Assembly: GCA_010015805.1 (NCBI GenBank)
Contig: ML978127.1
Span: 1,922,001-1,986,000, forward strand
Length of the DNA stretch: 64,000 bases
Source of the DNA: Rhizodiscina lignyota
Lineage: Eukaryota > Ascomycota > Dothideomycetes > Aulographales > Rhizodiscinaceae
Direction: 5' to 3'
Below the pieces are notes generated by a model. It searched no databases. It was not told the DNA's origin and saw nothing but the letters and a program-made list of their open reading frames with translations. The position numbers and the translations under genes were made by a program. The number at the start of each line of letters is the position of its first letter. The first letter of the stretch is position 1. Positions 9,119 through 20,958 of the stretch are shown one piece after another.

Positions 9119-12100
9119 CTTTCCATTCTCATCCTGGCTTTATGAGCTTGTTCACGATAATGTAGGAATGGCGTGTTGGTGCATGCTCGGATAATGGCCG
9201 AGCTTTCCAGATGCCATTATTTTGGTTGATTTGGAACTAGAACGGTTCGAAAATGTCTTCGCACGATCTTGTATGGCTTTTACAATCGCAAGTAACTCTT
9301 GGCTGCCTCTTTCAGACAACCTGGAAAAGATTGTTGTCGAATTATGATACCCTTGACGGAATGAACCGGCCGGCCGCAATGAGCATTTCGGGGATGACTT
9401 TACGATGTTTCTGGCGGTAATGAAAACGCTAATTATCTCATACACTTACCTATATAAGCAAGTAAGAGCAAATTCTATTCATGTCTTACGTAAAAATCGC
9501 AAGGTCGGCTCAAAAGTTCCCCATTTCAGGTCATGACAGAACAATATGGTGGCGTTGTAAGAATTCTCGGTCATGTTCCTCGCCGTGGGACGACGAGCAT
9601 ACTTCCCAAAAGCCACATTGTAAGCGGAATTACCCTGGTTTTGCACTATGGCTTTGCATCTGTGCCGCGGTAAGCCTATAGATGAGATATTGCCTGGAAG
9701 CTTATGGCGAAGGCTGGCTTCGTATTCTTGCTGGTGTTGGAGAGCAGCTGCATGCTGCAGACTCTAGACTAAAGCTGGTAATTTAGGCCCAGGCGAACAG
9801 TGGGAGCCTCACATGTGGAATCACACATGGAACCTGGATCCATGCTACAATTCCATTCAGGAAACTGCGGCGAATTTTGGTGCTGTAAGCTGGCGTGCTA
9901 TCGCACACCGGCGAACGCTCTCGTGTGCTCAGCATCAGGTACAAAAGTGATTTGAGGAGGTGGGCGGGAGGAACCAGAGCGATACGAAGACCATTTGGAA
10001 CGTCCGCTGACAGTCCGTGAGGTTGCCAAGACCTCCACGGAATGGCTCGCTTTCAGGAACAGAGAATTTGAAAGGCGGAAACTTGTTGAGACTTAGCAAC
10101 CTTGAAGGTTTGATCAAGCCTATGCCCAGTGAAGCGAAAAGACATGAGTGACTGGAGGTCGGGGGTCGGGGTAGGCATCCGCCTCTGGGCAAAGAATAGA
10201 CTCGCCTCCTGCCTTGGCAGGACTATGAGATGGGTTGAAAGGGACAAGCGTCCACAGCGGAATGGCGGAGAGGTCCCAAAGAAGGCGAAATGGAACGCTA
10301 GTTCTCAGCCCAGAGATCCCAGATGAGGTAGATCTAGATCCAGCCACTTGAGTCGAAGGTATCGGGTGAGCTCACAGAATCGACGTCGGAGGCAGCCTGC
10401 AGTCTGCGGTCAGCACTTGAATTCGAAATTGTCGACAAACTTCTGCGTAACATACGAAACGCTTTTAACAACTATTGCGATGCTGTACTTCTACCAGAGA
10501 CGCTGCGGAGGGAAAGCTCAAGATTGGGAGTTTACACGTTCGTACAATACTGGTCTGGATGCGTCCAGCGAAGTGGACAGATGGAGAGATCTGGGGAGGA
10601 TCAGGGAAGAGGCCGAAGCATGCCGTCTTGGCAGCCGAGTCAAGTGTAGAAGCGTCATCCTTTAGCCTTGCCAATTGGCCAAGGCAACCAATTGATTCGC
10701 ATTCATTTCTAAGATTAACTAAGACCAACGAGCAACCGAAAAGCCTCCTGTGTGATGCATGGAGTGCATAGAGCTGCATTTACCTTGTTGAACTAGATTC
10801 TTCTGGTATCCTCTGGAGTTCATAAGACCCACTATTTCCATGGCATTTTTTAATGCTTTAAAGTATTGCCCCCTGGGCCACCAGGAGGAGACTCCTTCAG
10901 AGCCAAGACGATAAAAATAGCGCGCTGGGTTGTGTGAGCGTCAAGGCTGCCATCATGGAGTTCCGACGGAATGTCCAAATTCAAGAGAAAAGTTTATCGA
11001 ATTTGGAGGAGTGCTTTGCAGTAAAGAGAATATCAAATAACTCGATTGAGTGACAAATAATGCATGTATTAGGATTACACACTTCTGTCCGCACAAATGT
11101 ATCATTCGGATTCCCCAGCGTCCAATGTTGAAAGCCGACAACTGTAGTGTCTAGATAGCAACCAAGCCCATAAATGGTATGCACCTTCGCGTATTCAGAG
11201 CCTCGAACCATGCGGTTTCCGGGGGCTGTACCCTTGGCCATCAATGAGTCCGCATCCTGCAGCTGGTGAATGATGTTCTCCATCTGCTGAATCTTGACCT
11301 TGAACTCATGAATATACACGATTTTTATGCAGGAGGTGTCATAAAACCTTGTTCATAGCTGCGTTTAAGAGGAACGACCAGCCTCCTGGCAGGGCCCAGT
11401 GCCATTTACAGATTTTCCTTTAAAGGTTTTTGCATTGGGGCTGCAGACTGTGGGTTGACGGGATCGTTCGAGATTCGACCGGCCCCGCTCAAAACAGGTT
11501 CTCAAGCAGCAGATGACTTCATAGACGGCACTTGTTGAGTTCGCTCCAGGATGATCGAAGAGCCTCGGTTGGAACGGCATCCCGCAGTACGCTCGGCATG
11601 CCGGTAATGATCGCAGCTGTTGTCGCCGGAAGAAGCATTGCGGACTATTGGGTTACCATGGAAAGTTGTTGGAGGCGCAGGACGTCGGGGAATAATGGTT
11701 GCTGGTTCTGGCGCTATTTGCAGAGGTGAGACAGCCCAGTATAGTCAACTTCGGACGTAAGGTAACCTGTAACCTTAGGCATGTCTGCGTATTTGAGAGT
11801 TTTGGGACATAGGAGTGCATGGCCAGGTCGAATAGTGAAGTGTCACCCTTATGCTAAAGAGATGGAAGGTTGGACGACTCTATTACAATCAGCATTAACA
11901 AATTTACGGGCGTATATTCTCATTAAGCCTTAATTATGCCAAAAGAGAGGGAGACTGCTCAAGGAAAAGTAACGTTGGCAATAGATTGATATGGCCTGGA
12001 CATCCTCAGTTGTTTTCCGTCCATTATATGAAACAGCAGATAGTACATGGAATATTCAGATGTACACTAGCAATTGTATTATCAAGCAAACAGATGCTGA

Positions 12101-12348
12101 CGAATTGGGTAAAATACGTATGGAACGGAATGAATTGAGAGCGTCCTGAGTTCTTTGAAAGAGTTATCGCAGTGTTTCACGATCAAGACCATCGGAAACC
12201 AATAGGTAACAACGGGACATTTTTATACGTCCGTTTCGTTAACCACGCGCCCTCTTATCATTCAAGTCGTTTCTGAAATCGCTGGTGGTAAGCTGAAAGA
12301 TGGGTCGCATATGTCCTCAGTCGGCGCGATGCTACGGGGGCTCATTCG

Positions 12349-12486
12349 ATGTGTCGAATTTGTGGCAAGGTTACAGTACTTCACTCCGACTCCCTAAAGC
12401 GGCATGTCGAGGAGAAAGCAGAATGTATGAAGATCCTCATCATGAGTAGAGAGTGGCCAGAGGCGGATTCCAGTTTGTCGTTGTGA
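12349..12486 (+). other. Zinc-finger-like coding scrap
   Basis: A 45-residue frame opens with MCRICGK and continues through SDSLKRH to AEC, giving C-x2-C-x13-H-x6-C. That spacing resembles a C2H2/C2HC zinc finger. The frame stays open some 57 nt upstream of this ATG and ends at a TGA. No partner exon could be found, so it may be a relic of a longer gene or chance. Confidence 0.3.
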
Positions 12487-13076
12487 CCATGTAAGATTGG
12501 ATTCGTCGTCGACGTTGGGGAAAAGATGAGGCTGGCAACAGACGCGCGGCAACTGCGGCTGAGGTATCTATAATTGAGTCGGTGAAGACTGATTTTGAAA
12601 TTCTCTTATTTCAAACATCTCGTTGAAGGTTTCCTTTTTACGATTCTGTCGAAAAGGCCAGTCATGTGGATACTTAATATCGAGATTTGGCTGTCCTAGG
12701 TATACCGTGTTGCATCAGTTAGGCGTCCAAGTTTAAACAGAATCATTTCAGTTCCAGCACAGCTCAAAAGTGTCACAGTTTTCCGAGGGCAAAGGAGTTT
12801 GGAGAGACGAGAGATGTGGAGAGAAGATAACATTTAAAATAAAATTGATGCTAATAAGCAGAACGCTGCTTGCGATCTAGGCCGCGCCTTCCTGACGACT
12901 GTCGTGCAACTCAAGGCCTGGACTCCTTTGTTTAGCCACCTTTTCTAACCTACCACCAGCTTCGTACTTTGTACCTCATGCTCGTGAGCTGACATTGAGC
13001 ATCATAATTCCAGTTTATATGCAGAAACTTCCCTCTGTGTCCACTTGGAGCGTTTTCATTAATCGGGCCGCCAAAC

Positions 13077-15022
13077 ATGAGCGGCATTCGAAGCATCAAT
13101 GACAATGCCATACAGTCAGTCATTCAACGAGCACCAACCAGAGGTTGCTATCCCTCTCCGCTAGCATGGGAGGACCAAGTGCTGTATTTCATGCTTCCTG
13201 ATAGATTCTCGGATGGAAAAGAGACGGGGTACAAAGACATCCGCGGTCAACGCGTGACCAAGGGAACGACACCGATGTATACAAACGCAGATAATGACAA
13301 TGCCGCCAAGGATGAAACAGACGCAGAAGCTTGGTTAGACGCTGGAGCCAAATTTGTTGGCGGCACACTCGCTGGCCTCCAGTCAAAACTCGGTTACTTA
13401 AAGCGGTTGGGCGTCACTGTCATCTGGATAGGACCGGTCTTTAAGCAAGTTGCAGCTCTGCAAACATACCATGGCTACGGTAACATTAAAACTTACGCAG
13501 AAATAAAAGAAACTTTAAGCTAACAGCATTACTAGGTGTGCAAAACTTTCTCGACGTCGAACCGCGTTTTGGAACGCGAGAGCAACTCCGTCACCTCGTT
13601 CAATCCGCGCACGAAGTCGGCATATATGTAGTCCTCGATATTATATTGAATCACTCTGCAGATGTGTTCGCCTACGAGGCTGGCGCACCAACCTACAATG
13701 GCTCAGTCTTCCCAGTCAAAGGTTTCTGGGATGAAAATCGCAGGCCCAGTATACCCATGACTGACGGCCCAATTGATCAGAGGGCCTTCCCCTCCGCCTT
13801 CCCAAACGCAGCAATCTGGCCATTAGAACTCCAACCGCAATCAACATTCGATCGCAAGGGCTCCATTGGCGGCGACCAGTGGGATACCGCGCCGCATTTC
13901 TCGAAGGTGACTTCTTCTCCCTGAAGGACATCAGACTTGGTCCGCCCGACGCCGACGACAACTTCGCGGCCACATCAGCCTTTGACGTCCTCTGCCAAGT
14001 GTATAAGTTCTGGATCGCATATCTCGACATTGACGGGTATCGCATCGACACAGTCAAGCACATGGGCGATGGACCGACGCGCTACTTCTGCACCACGATT
14101 CACGAGTTCGCGCAGTCGTGCGGCAAGAACAACTTCTACCTCATCGGCGGGCAACCGGACCTTCCAGACAGTGGAGATCACAGGTCTCGACGCTGCGCTG
14201 GGCATAGGACGTGTCCAACAGACGCTGTGGAAAACGCCGAAGGGCCAGTGTAATCCAAATGACTACTTCGGCCTCTTCCGCAATGCAAAGTTCCTGAACA
14301 AGGGAAGCCACGCGTGGCTGCGCAACCGTGTCGTCACGATGATTGACGACCACGACCAGATCTGGCGCGGTAATGACAAGGCGCGCTTCTGCGCGTTCGA
14401 GAATCCTGCTGTCGCACCGCGCCTCGTACTCGCGGCCATGGGGATGAATCTGTGCACGCTGGGTATCCCTTGTATCTACTATGGTACGGAGCAAGCGTTT
14501 GATGGCGCCGGCGGTGGTGATAACAAAGGCCACGGTGCGGACCAGTTCATCCGAGAAGCCATGTTTGGCGGCGGGTTCGGCGCCTTTCGATCTAAGGGCC
14601 GGCACTTCTTCGACGAGTCGAGCTTCAGTTACTTGGAATTCGCGAAGATTTGTGAGATAAGGAGGAAAGAAGAGGCGCTGCGCAGGGGGAGACAGTACCT
14701 ACGCGACATCTCGTATGACGAGTCGGGATGGGGCTTGCCTACGATCGAAGGAGACCAGATGAAGAGTATCATGGCCTGGTCGAGGATCTTCAATGGCATT
14801 GAAATTCTCTGTGCAATCAACACGGATACCGAGAATGAAACTACAGTGTTCGTGACGGTGGACCACTGGATCAAACCTTCGGGATCAAGCATGGGGCTGA
14901 TCTATGCGAGCGGAGAGTCCACTAACCTGCATCAGACGCTCACTGTTAGTAATGACAGTGGAAGTGGAAGAAGCGTAGTGAAACTGGCCGTTCCGCCAGC
15001 AGGCTTTGTGATATACAAGTGA
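13077..15022 (+). pseudogene. GH13 alpha-amylase gene with two frame breaks, probably a pseudogene
   Basis: Exon 1 (13077-13479) and the following exon (from 13536, after a 56-nt intron with a CTAAC branch site) encode a GH13 barrel without a signal peptide, so the enzyme would be intracellular. Recognisable pieces are the N-terminal LPDRFSDG, the beta-3 LDIILNHSAD, the nucleophile region GYRIDTVKH and the beta-7 motif IDDHDQ. The reading frame slips near 13901 (one base seems missing) and again near 14149. The second break falls exactly where the family has LIGEITGG, so the general acid/base glutamate is absent. About 8 nt appear lost there relative to that family motif. The two slips compensate, and the C-terminal part reads cleanly to 15022. 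Either the gene is recently dead or the assembly has two errors. Confidence 0.8.
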
Positions 15023-15511
15023 CAATGTTAGGAGCGCAAAGAGTATGCGTTGGTGCAGGAGTCGATTCACTTACGATGGACTCGACGACGATTGTTATCA
15101 GGCATCGATACTCTGTGTATATAGTCTCACGAGCCAATCATGAATATTACAAGCGTAATCGGAAACATCTTCCACTGCATTACCGTTTCCCAATAAATAG
15201 GTACATTAAAAACACCAACGGATGGACATTGGGGGTATTTTAACGTCTGGGGTATCCATAGCGAATGTGAACAATTCTCGGCCGCTCAAAAACGCAACTT
15301 GTAAGCCTCGCAGGTTCCAAAACCGAACAAGAATCGAAAGCGAGAAGATTAACAGAAGGTATCGACTGATGCCCTCAATGTGGAGAGTAGCGGTAGGAGT
15401 AGTCATCACGCTTTGACGGAGGGGCTTTTTGGAGGCGAGCCGCCTGCCGCAAGCTTGACCATGCTACTCTGGTTAGCTGAGAACATCAAAAGAGAGGAGG
15501 AATTGAGGATC
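15023..15511. other. Intergenic, convergent 3' flanks
   Basis: This 489-bp stretch lies between the convergent ends of the amylase pseudogene and the coiled-coil gene. It holds no coding signal that I can support, apart from a possible alternative terminal exon of the coiled-coil gene at its right edge. Confidence 0.4.
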
Positions 15512-18500
15512 TTACCGTCTTGTCTCTCCCAAGAACTCTTCATTCAGCTCCTCTAATTGCCGCGCCTGCTCTTGAATACTCGCCATCTGTTTTCAGAAAA
15601 TGTTAGTCATTTGTTCCGCACAATGTTCCACAAGAACCAAAAACAAATGAGAAAGTGTCGACAGCGTCTCAAGACTCAAAGAGGGCAATATATACAGGTG
15701 GTTCGTAGCAAGCACAAACCCAAACCCCGTAATGCCGTCCGAAGAATCCTTCGACGAAGCCGCCACCGTCGTAGTCGCTAGAACCGCAATGGAAACGCAG
15801 AGTACGATGCTCGTGCAGAAAATGAACAGGGTGAGGCTGACTTTTCCTCGCAGCGAGATACCGACGTCTGCGCCGTCATCGGCTTCGGCTTCGGCCACAT
15901 CCGTATGCGTGCCAGTAATGCCTAAATCACGCACCTGGTCTTCAGCTCCGGTCTCCCCTTCCGCCCCTGTCTCCGCACCCTGTTCTCCCTGCTTCTCATC
16001 TCCCTTCGCCCAGCGGCTGGCGCCGAGTCCGCCCTTGGGACTTCCAGAAGCTGCCACTGCCGCCTTGGCCTTCTCGAGGTCCGCGACACTGGCCTTAATC
16101 TGGTCCTGAAGCTCTACGATCTTCTTCGCCTGAGCTTCCGCTTCAGTCTTAAGAGTTTCTGCATCCACCGCGCTAGCTTCTACCTGTTTCAGCTTAGATT
16201 CCAGCTCTTCGAGTTGCGAGGCCAACTTCTCATTTTCGTTCTCTAGCTCTTCTACACGAGCCGTGTCGACTTTGGGTGTGGCCTCTGCTGCATCCTTTGA
16301 GGTTGACAGTTGGTTTTGTAGCTCTTCCTTTTGCGCCTCAAAGTAGTCCTTCGTCTCGAGGAGCTGCTCCTCGGCCTCAGCAAGCGCAGCCTTCTTAGCG
16401 TCCAATTCAGCTTGAAGCTCAGCAATCGCCTCAGCATGCTTTTTCTCCGCCTCAGCGACCTTTGTAGACCCTGCTTGCTCCAGCTCCTCTCTGATGGCCG
16501 TGGCTTTGGTCTCATGCTCGGCAGCCAGGTCCTTGAGCGTCTGTGCATGCTCTTCTTTGAGCTTCTCGACAGCAGCATCACTGTTAGCACTCGAGGAGGC
16601 TTTCAACTTGTTGACCTCCTCGCCATGTTGGGCAGTGAGCGCCTCATATTCAGCTTCCATGGCACTGAGCACGCCTGCATGCTGTTCTTTGAGATCTGCT
16701 TCTAGCTTGGCGAGATCCTTCTTGTGTTGGTCCGCCTGGCCACCGGAGGAGCTGGCAAGGTCGTCATACTTCTCTTGCAATGCTTGGAGAGCTGTGTCGT
16801 GTTCCGTTCGAATCTTTTGGATCGCATCAGCATGAGCATCCTCAGCGCTGGAATGCTTCTCGAACAGCGAGTCGTATTTCGATTGAAGCTCCTGCATCGT
16901 AGAATCCTGTGAATCCTGGTATGTCATGTGCAGATCATCCAACTCCTTCGCATGGTCATCTTTCAGTTTCTGCATTGCGTCGTTGTGCTTCTGCGTTGCG
17001 CCATCAAGTTCAGCCTTCAGTTTGGACAGCGCACCTGCGTGCTGTTTCTCCTTTTCATCACTGTCCTGACCAAAGGTCTCAAGCACCTTTTCGAGGCTCG
17101 TTACCTGGGTCTGCGCGGCTTCCAGCGACTTCTTAGTATCATCATGCGCTGCGGTTAATATCGCGGTCTCGGCCTTCATCGATTCAATGGTCGACTTGTG
17201 GCTTGCAATCTCATAAGATGAGTTCTTTTCCACGTCGACCTTGGCCTGTTCGAGCTGCGTAATGCGGTCTTGCAGTGTCTCGTTCACCTTCTTCAGTTCG
17301 GCAATCTCTTGCGAAGCTTTCTCCGTCTCTTCGCCTTGCCCCTCTTGTAGGACCTCCACATGATCATTTAGCTGCTTGATAAGGTTGTTCAAGTCCTCAT
17401 TTTCTGCCTTCACGTCATTCATCATCTTCTCGTGGTTCTGCAATTGGCTCTTCAAGTCATCAGCTAGCGCCTTTAGCTCGCTGACTTCCTTCTGCGCAGC
17501 GGACTGTGCATCTGTTTCTTGTTGCCGCAGAGTCTTTACTTCATCTTGTAGAGTCTCAATCACCGTGTTCAATTTGGATAGTTCATCATCCTTCGCGGTC
17601 TTCAAATCAGCCACTTGGCGTTCGTTTTGACTCATCTCATCTTGCAGTTTCTGCAGAAGCGTGTTGAGAGATTCTATCTCCTTCTCTTTCGCTTCTATCG
17701 CATTGTTGCCTTCGTTTTGGGCTTTCTTCGATTCATCCTGCAGGTCGCTGATGACGGTGTTCAATTTCTCGATCTCTTCTTCTCTGCTAGCTTCCCTGTC
17801 GGAGTGTTGCTGCTGCAACTTTTTTACCTCTTCCTGCAGGCGCTCAACAAGCTCATCGTTCGAAGAGGAATCCTGTTTCAAATTGCCGAGCTCATTTTGC
17901 AAGCTTTCGACAATGCTCTTGTGCATTGTCAACTCTTCATCCTTCGCGTTCAACTCCTCCTCTTTCAGAGACTGCAGCGCATCGAGATCCTCTTGCAATT
18001 TGGAATGTGCTGTTTGCACCTTCGCGGTCGAGTCCTTGCTTTGCTGTAGCTCCTCCTCGTGATTCTTCTGAAGCTCCTGCAGCTGCTTCTTGGCATCACT
18101 CAGTGCTGTGTGGGAGTCCTGAGCTGCGTCTTCGAGGGATTTGGCTTTGTCTTCATGGTCCACCTTGAGCTGCTTGATCTCGTCTTGCAAACTCTCTACG
18201 AGGGTTTTGAATTCGTCTGCCGAGGACTGGATCTTGGCTTTCTCTTCCTCATGTGTGGCATGGAGAGCTTCAAGTTCCGCTTGTAGTTGCTGAACATTCG
18301 ACGCAGCTTGCACCTGGCCTTCTTCTTGCGCCTTGGCGCCATCATCCAATTGCTTCTGGAGGGTAGCAATTTTCCCTGCGAGCTCAGACTCCTTCTTAAC
18401 GCCCTCGTTGACCGCCGACTGGAGTGCCTCCAATTGTGCTTGTGCTTCTTCTGCAGTTTTATTCGCCGTGGCCACCTCATCCGCCAGACCGCTGCTCTCT

Positions 18501-19813
18501 TCAAGCTGCTTCTTGACTTCTCCGAGCTCCGTAGTGTGCTTTTCTTCCAGCTCCTTCCGCACAGCATCAACCTTCTCTGCAACGATCTGATCCACGTCAA
18601 CCTCCGGCGCCTTGGCCTCCCCACCGGCTTTGGCCTTCTCTGCCCTCTGCTTGTGATATTCGACCTCCGCTTCCAGGTCCTTGATTTTCTCTTCCAAACT
18701 ATCCCGTGCTGTAGCTTCCTTGAGCAGCTCCATCACAACTTGTCTACTCCGCTGATTCTTGTCCTCAGCATCACCTTTGTCATCGACTTTAGCAGATGCA
18801 GCTTGCAGCGAAGCAAGGGTACGAGTTGAAGAGCCTTTGCCGAGCTCGACTTCTGCATCAGATACAGCTTTGTTGAGGGTCGCAGGAGACATTGTATCGA
18901 TGGATTCGGCGAGGTTCCTCGCTGTCTTCGGGGTTGTGGGCGCCTCGTTCGCAACATCTTCGGCTTTCTCCGGTACTGGGCTTGGGACGCCAGCTGCGGA
19001 ACCTGTAGACAGTTTTGGCCTGTGAGTTGTAGCTCCAGCTGCAGATGCAGGTTTCTTTGGTGGAGGCATGCCTGTCCTGCTCGATGTAGCCGGTGTCCTT
19101 GATGAAGTCGAGGAGCTCAAGCGAGAAGTAGTCGAAGTCGGTGCAGGTTTAGCCCCCGCACCCAGAGACTGTCTTGTCCTAGTAGGACTCGAGGGAGTAG
19201 GTCTCGAGCTTGTGGTGCTGCTTGAAGTAGTTGGTCTGCGTACAGACGAACCCAAACTAGAGCCCGGTGTAATTGTGGAACGTCGGTCACTGCTCGATGT
19301 AGACCCGGTCTTCGCAGTGTGGCCTGGTCGCGTCGTAGGAGTTGTCGCGACGGACGACATACGCTTCGACACGCCATTGGCACCGGTGGTGGACCTCTTC
19401 TCATCTCCAGACGTAAGTGTCTCGATATCTGACGATAGACGCGAGGAAGTGGGGGGACGACGCGTCGAAGTAACTGGTGGACGCGTCGGAGGCTTATTCA
19501 AGCTGCTGCCGGGGGCTGTACGTGTCGTAGACGTACTGGCTCCTGGCGTCTTCGATGTCGCAGCGGTAGATGTTCTACTGGTGGTAGAGGAGGTCGTGCC
19601 TGGACGCTTTGGAGCGCCGGCTGCGGAGCTGGCAAGTGAACGTTTAGGCGGGACATTTTCCGACTTTGAAGCCGTCGAAGCGGCAGCAGGTTTTTTGGGC
19701 TGCGGAGTGCTCGTGTCAACATCTGATGGGAGACTCGCAGGATCACTGGCCACGTTAGGAGCTTCTTCGTGAGCCGGTAGAGCTTCCGGCAATGGTTGAG
19801 CTTCGTCGGCCAT
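15512..19813 (-). CDS. Long coiled-coil protein with basic Ser/Thr/Pro-rich head
   Basis: The first exon (19813-15935) encodes 1293 residues. About 340 are a Ser/Thr/Pro/Arg-rich, positively charged, probably disordered head like those of microtubule-binding proteins. About 900 residues of nearly unbroken heptad coiled coil follow, rich in Glu, Lys, Gln and Leu. A 348-nt intron (GTGCGT donor after GAEDQ, GACTAAC branch point, AACAG acceptor) then joins exon 15586-15512, which ends the protein with a short coiled-coil piece (SIQEQARQLEELNEE), giving 1317 residues. If the intron is retained, the frame runs on inside it to 15593 and yields 1406 residues with one strong transmembrane segment. I know no defined function. 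It resembles proteins annotated in other fungi as M-protein-repeat or coiled-coil proteins, and a cytoskeletal or scaffold role is inference only. Confidence 0.8.
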
Positions 19814-20958
19814 GGTCAGTGAGCGGGAAGATAGGATGTCACCGTCGAAGTGAAGCCCCCACGAAATGAAGCAACGAAATTAACAAGCCAAGACAAAGGA
19901 AGCCGCAAAACAGGACGCAAAAAGCAAGGAACGAGATGCCAACTCAACGCATGAAAGAAGCTCTCGAAGTTGCTGATCCTACTTGCTGGCACTGCGATGG
20001 TAGGGATCAGGCCTCCTTTCCAACATGCAGGCGCGGAAGCGCGCTAGGCCCAGAATGGAATATCACATGGCTTTCACATCATTGGCCGAACCTTAATCCA
20101 CACATTCTCCCCTAACCGACGCGGCGCCGCGGAATGGAGCTGTTTGAGGCGGTTCGCAAAGCTTCAAGAACATTTCAATCAACTGTGGCGTTGTCTCGAT
20201 TGCATTTCGGTACTTGAAACACATAGTGCTGACCTGCTCCACGTTGCCAATTGCGATTGTCAATCGAAACCCTCACGGCCACCTCATCTCAAGATATCCC
20301 AGCCATAGAGCGATGACACACGCAAAAAGTCTCTGGAGAGGCGCGGCCTATGCCATGTATGGAGCTGTCTTTCAAGCTGTCTCGTAGTGCTCTCACATTT
20401 ACCCCTGATTCAGTGTAGACTTTCAGCCACACTTTCCATCACCACCATGGCCAGCGTAATGGTCTTGCGCGACAAAATCCTATCTCGCACGCCTTTCCAG
20501 CGCTGACGTGCAGAACATGCAGGACCCTTTGTCACGATATGGTCAAAAATAAATATCCGTGGGAATGTTCCTGCGATTTGCTTCTCTTGGATTGCAAGTC
20601 TCCCACCGTTGGTTGAGATCGAGCTCGTATATGCGGCCGGCGAGGCAGACTCCAGCCCTCTCGCCTTATGCGTCCCGCAACGGAAGATTCACGTGTACAT
20701 CGCATCCATGACTCCCGCCAAGCTTGCAGGTGGTGCTCTTCGAGATTAAGCGGAAGCTAGCTTCAGCTCTGCATGCGCGTTATTAAGTGAGCGCGATGCT
20801 GCTAACCGGCGCATTCAACTCCGCGTCCTCCTACTTATAAGTGGCGATTATCGCCTTCAGCTGCAGTGCAGCACCAAATGTCCACGCGCAAGCCTCCAAC
20901 TCCGGCATTGCGCCTTTGAGAGTCGCGTGGAGCTTCTCCATGAATAGGACAATTCACC
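19814..20958. promoter_or_regulatory. Divergent intergenic region
   Basis: This 1.15-kb region separates the coiled-coil gene and the membrane-protein gene, transcribed away from each other. A TATA-like CTTATAAG at about 20832-20839 lies some 120 bp before the plus-strand start. No open frame here looks coding. Confidence 0.45.

Larger units (their letters stand above)
8992..13076. other. Gene-poor island of about 4 kb
   Basis: No convincing gene lies between the peroxidase and the amylase pseudogene. Open frames are short, lack codon periodicity by eye and match nothing I recognise. The stretch from about 11.8 to 12.9 kb looks visibly more AT-rich than its surroundings. I found no terminal repeats and no recognisable transposase or reverse transcriptase. 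The only coding-like scrap is the zinc-finger fragment at 12.35 kb. Confidence 0.55.

Noticed and set aside
10981-11319. 112-residue minus-strand frame in the gene-poor island
   Set aside because: It begins at a non-ATG codon, has no recognisable motif and no convincing partner exon. It could be part of a decayed gene, but I cannot support it.
8992-13076. Search for an intact transposable element or virus-like element in the gene-poor island
   Set aside because: No terminal repeats, target-site duplications, transposase, reverse transcriptase or capsid-like text could be seen by eye.
17615-18062. Several Leu/Phe-rich plus-strand frames that look hydrophobic
   Set aside because: They are antisense to the Glu/Lys-rich coiled coil. 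The reverse complement of such codons naturally gives Leu/Phe/Ser runs, which is not evidence of membrane proteins.
19068-19772. 234-residue plus-strand open frame, Val/Leu-rich
   Set aside because: It is the mirror of the low-complexity Ser/Thr/Pro head of the coiled-coil gene. The biased codons of that gene keep the opposite strand open.
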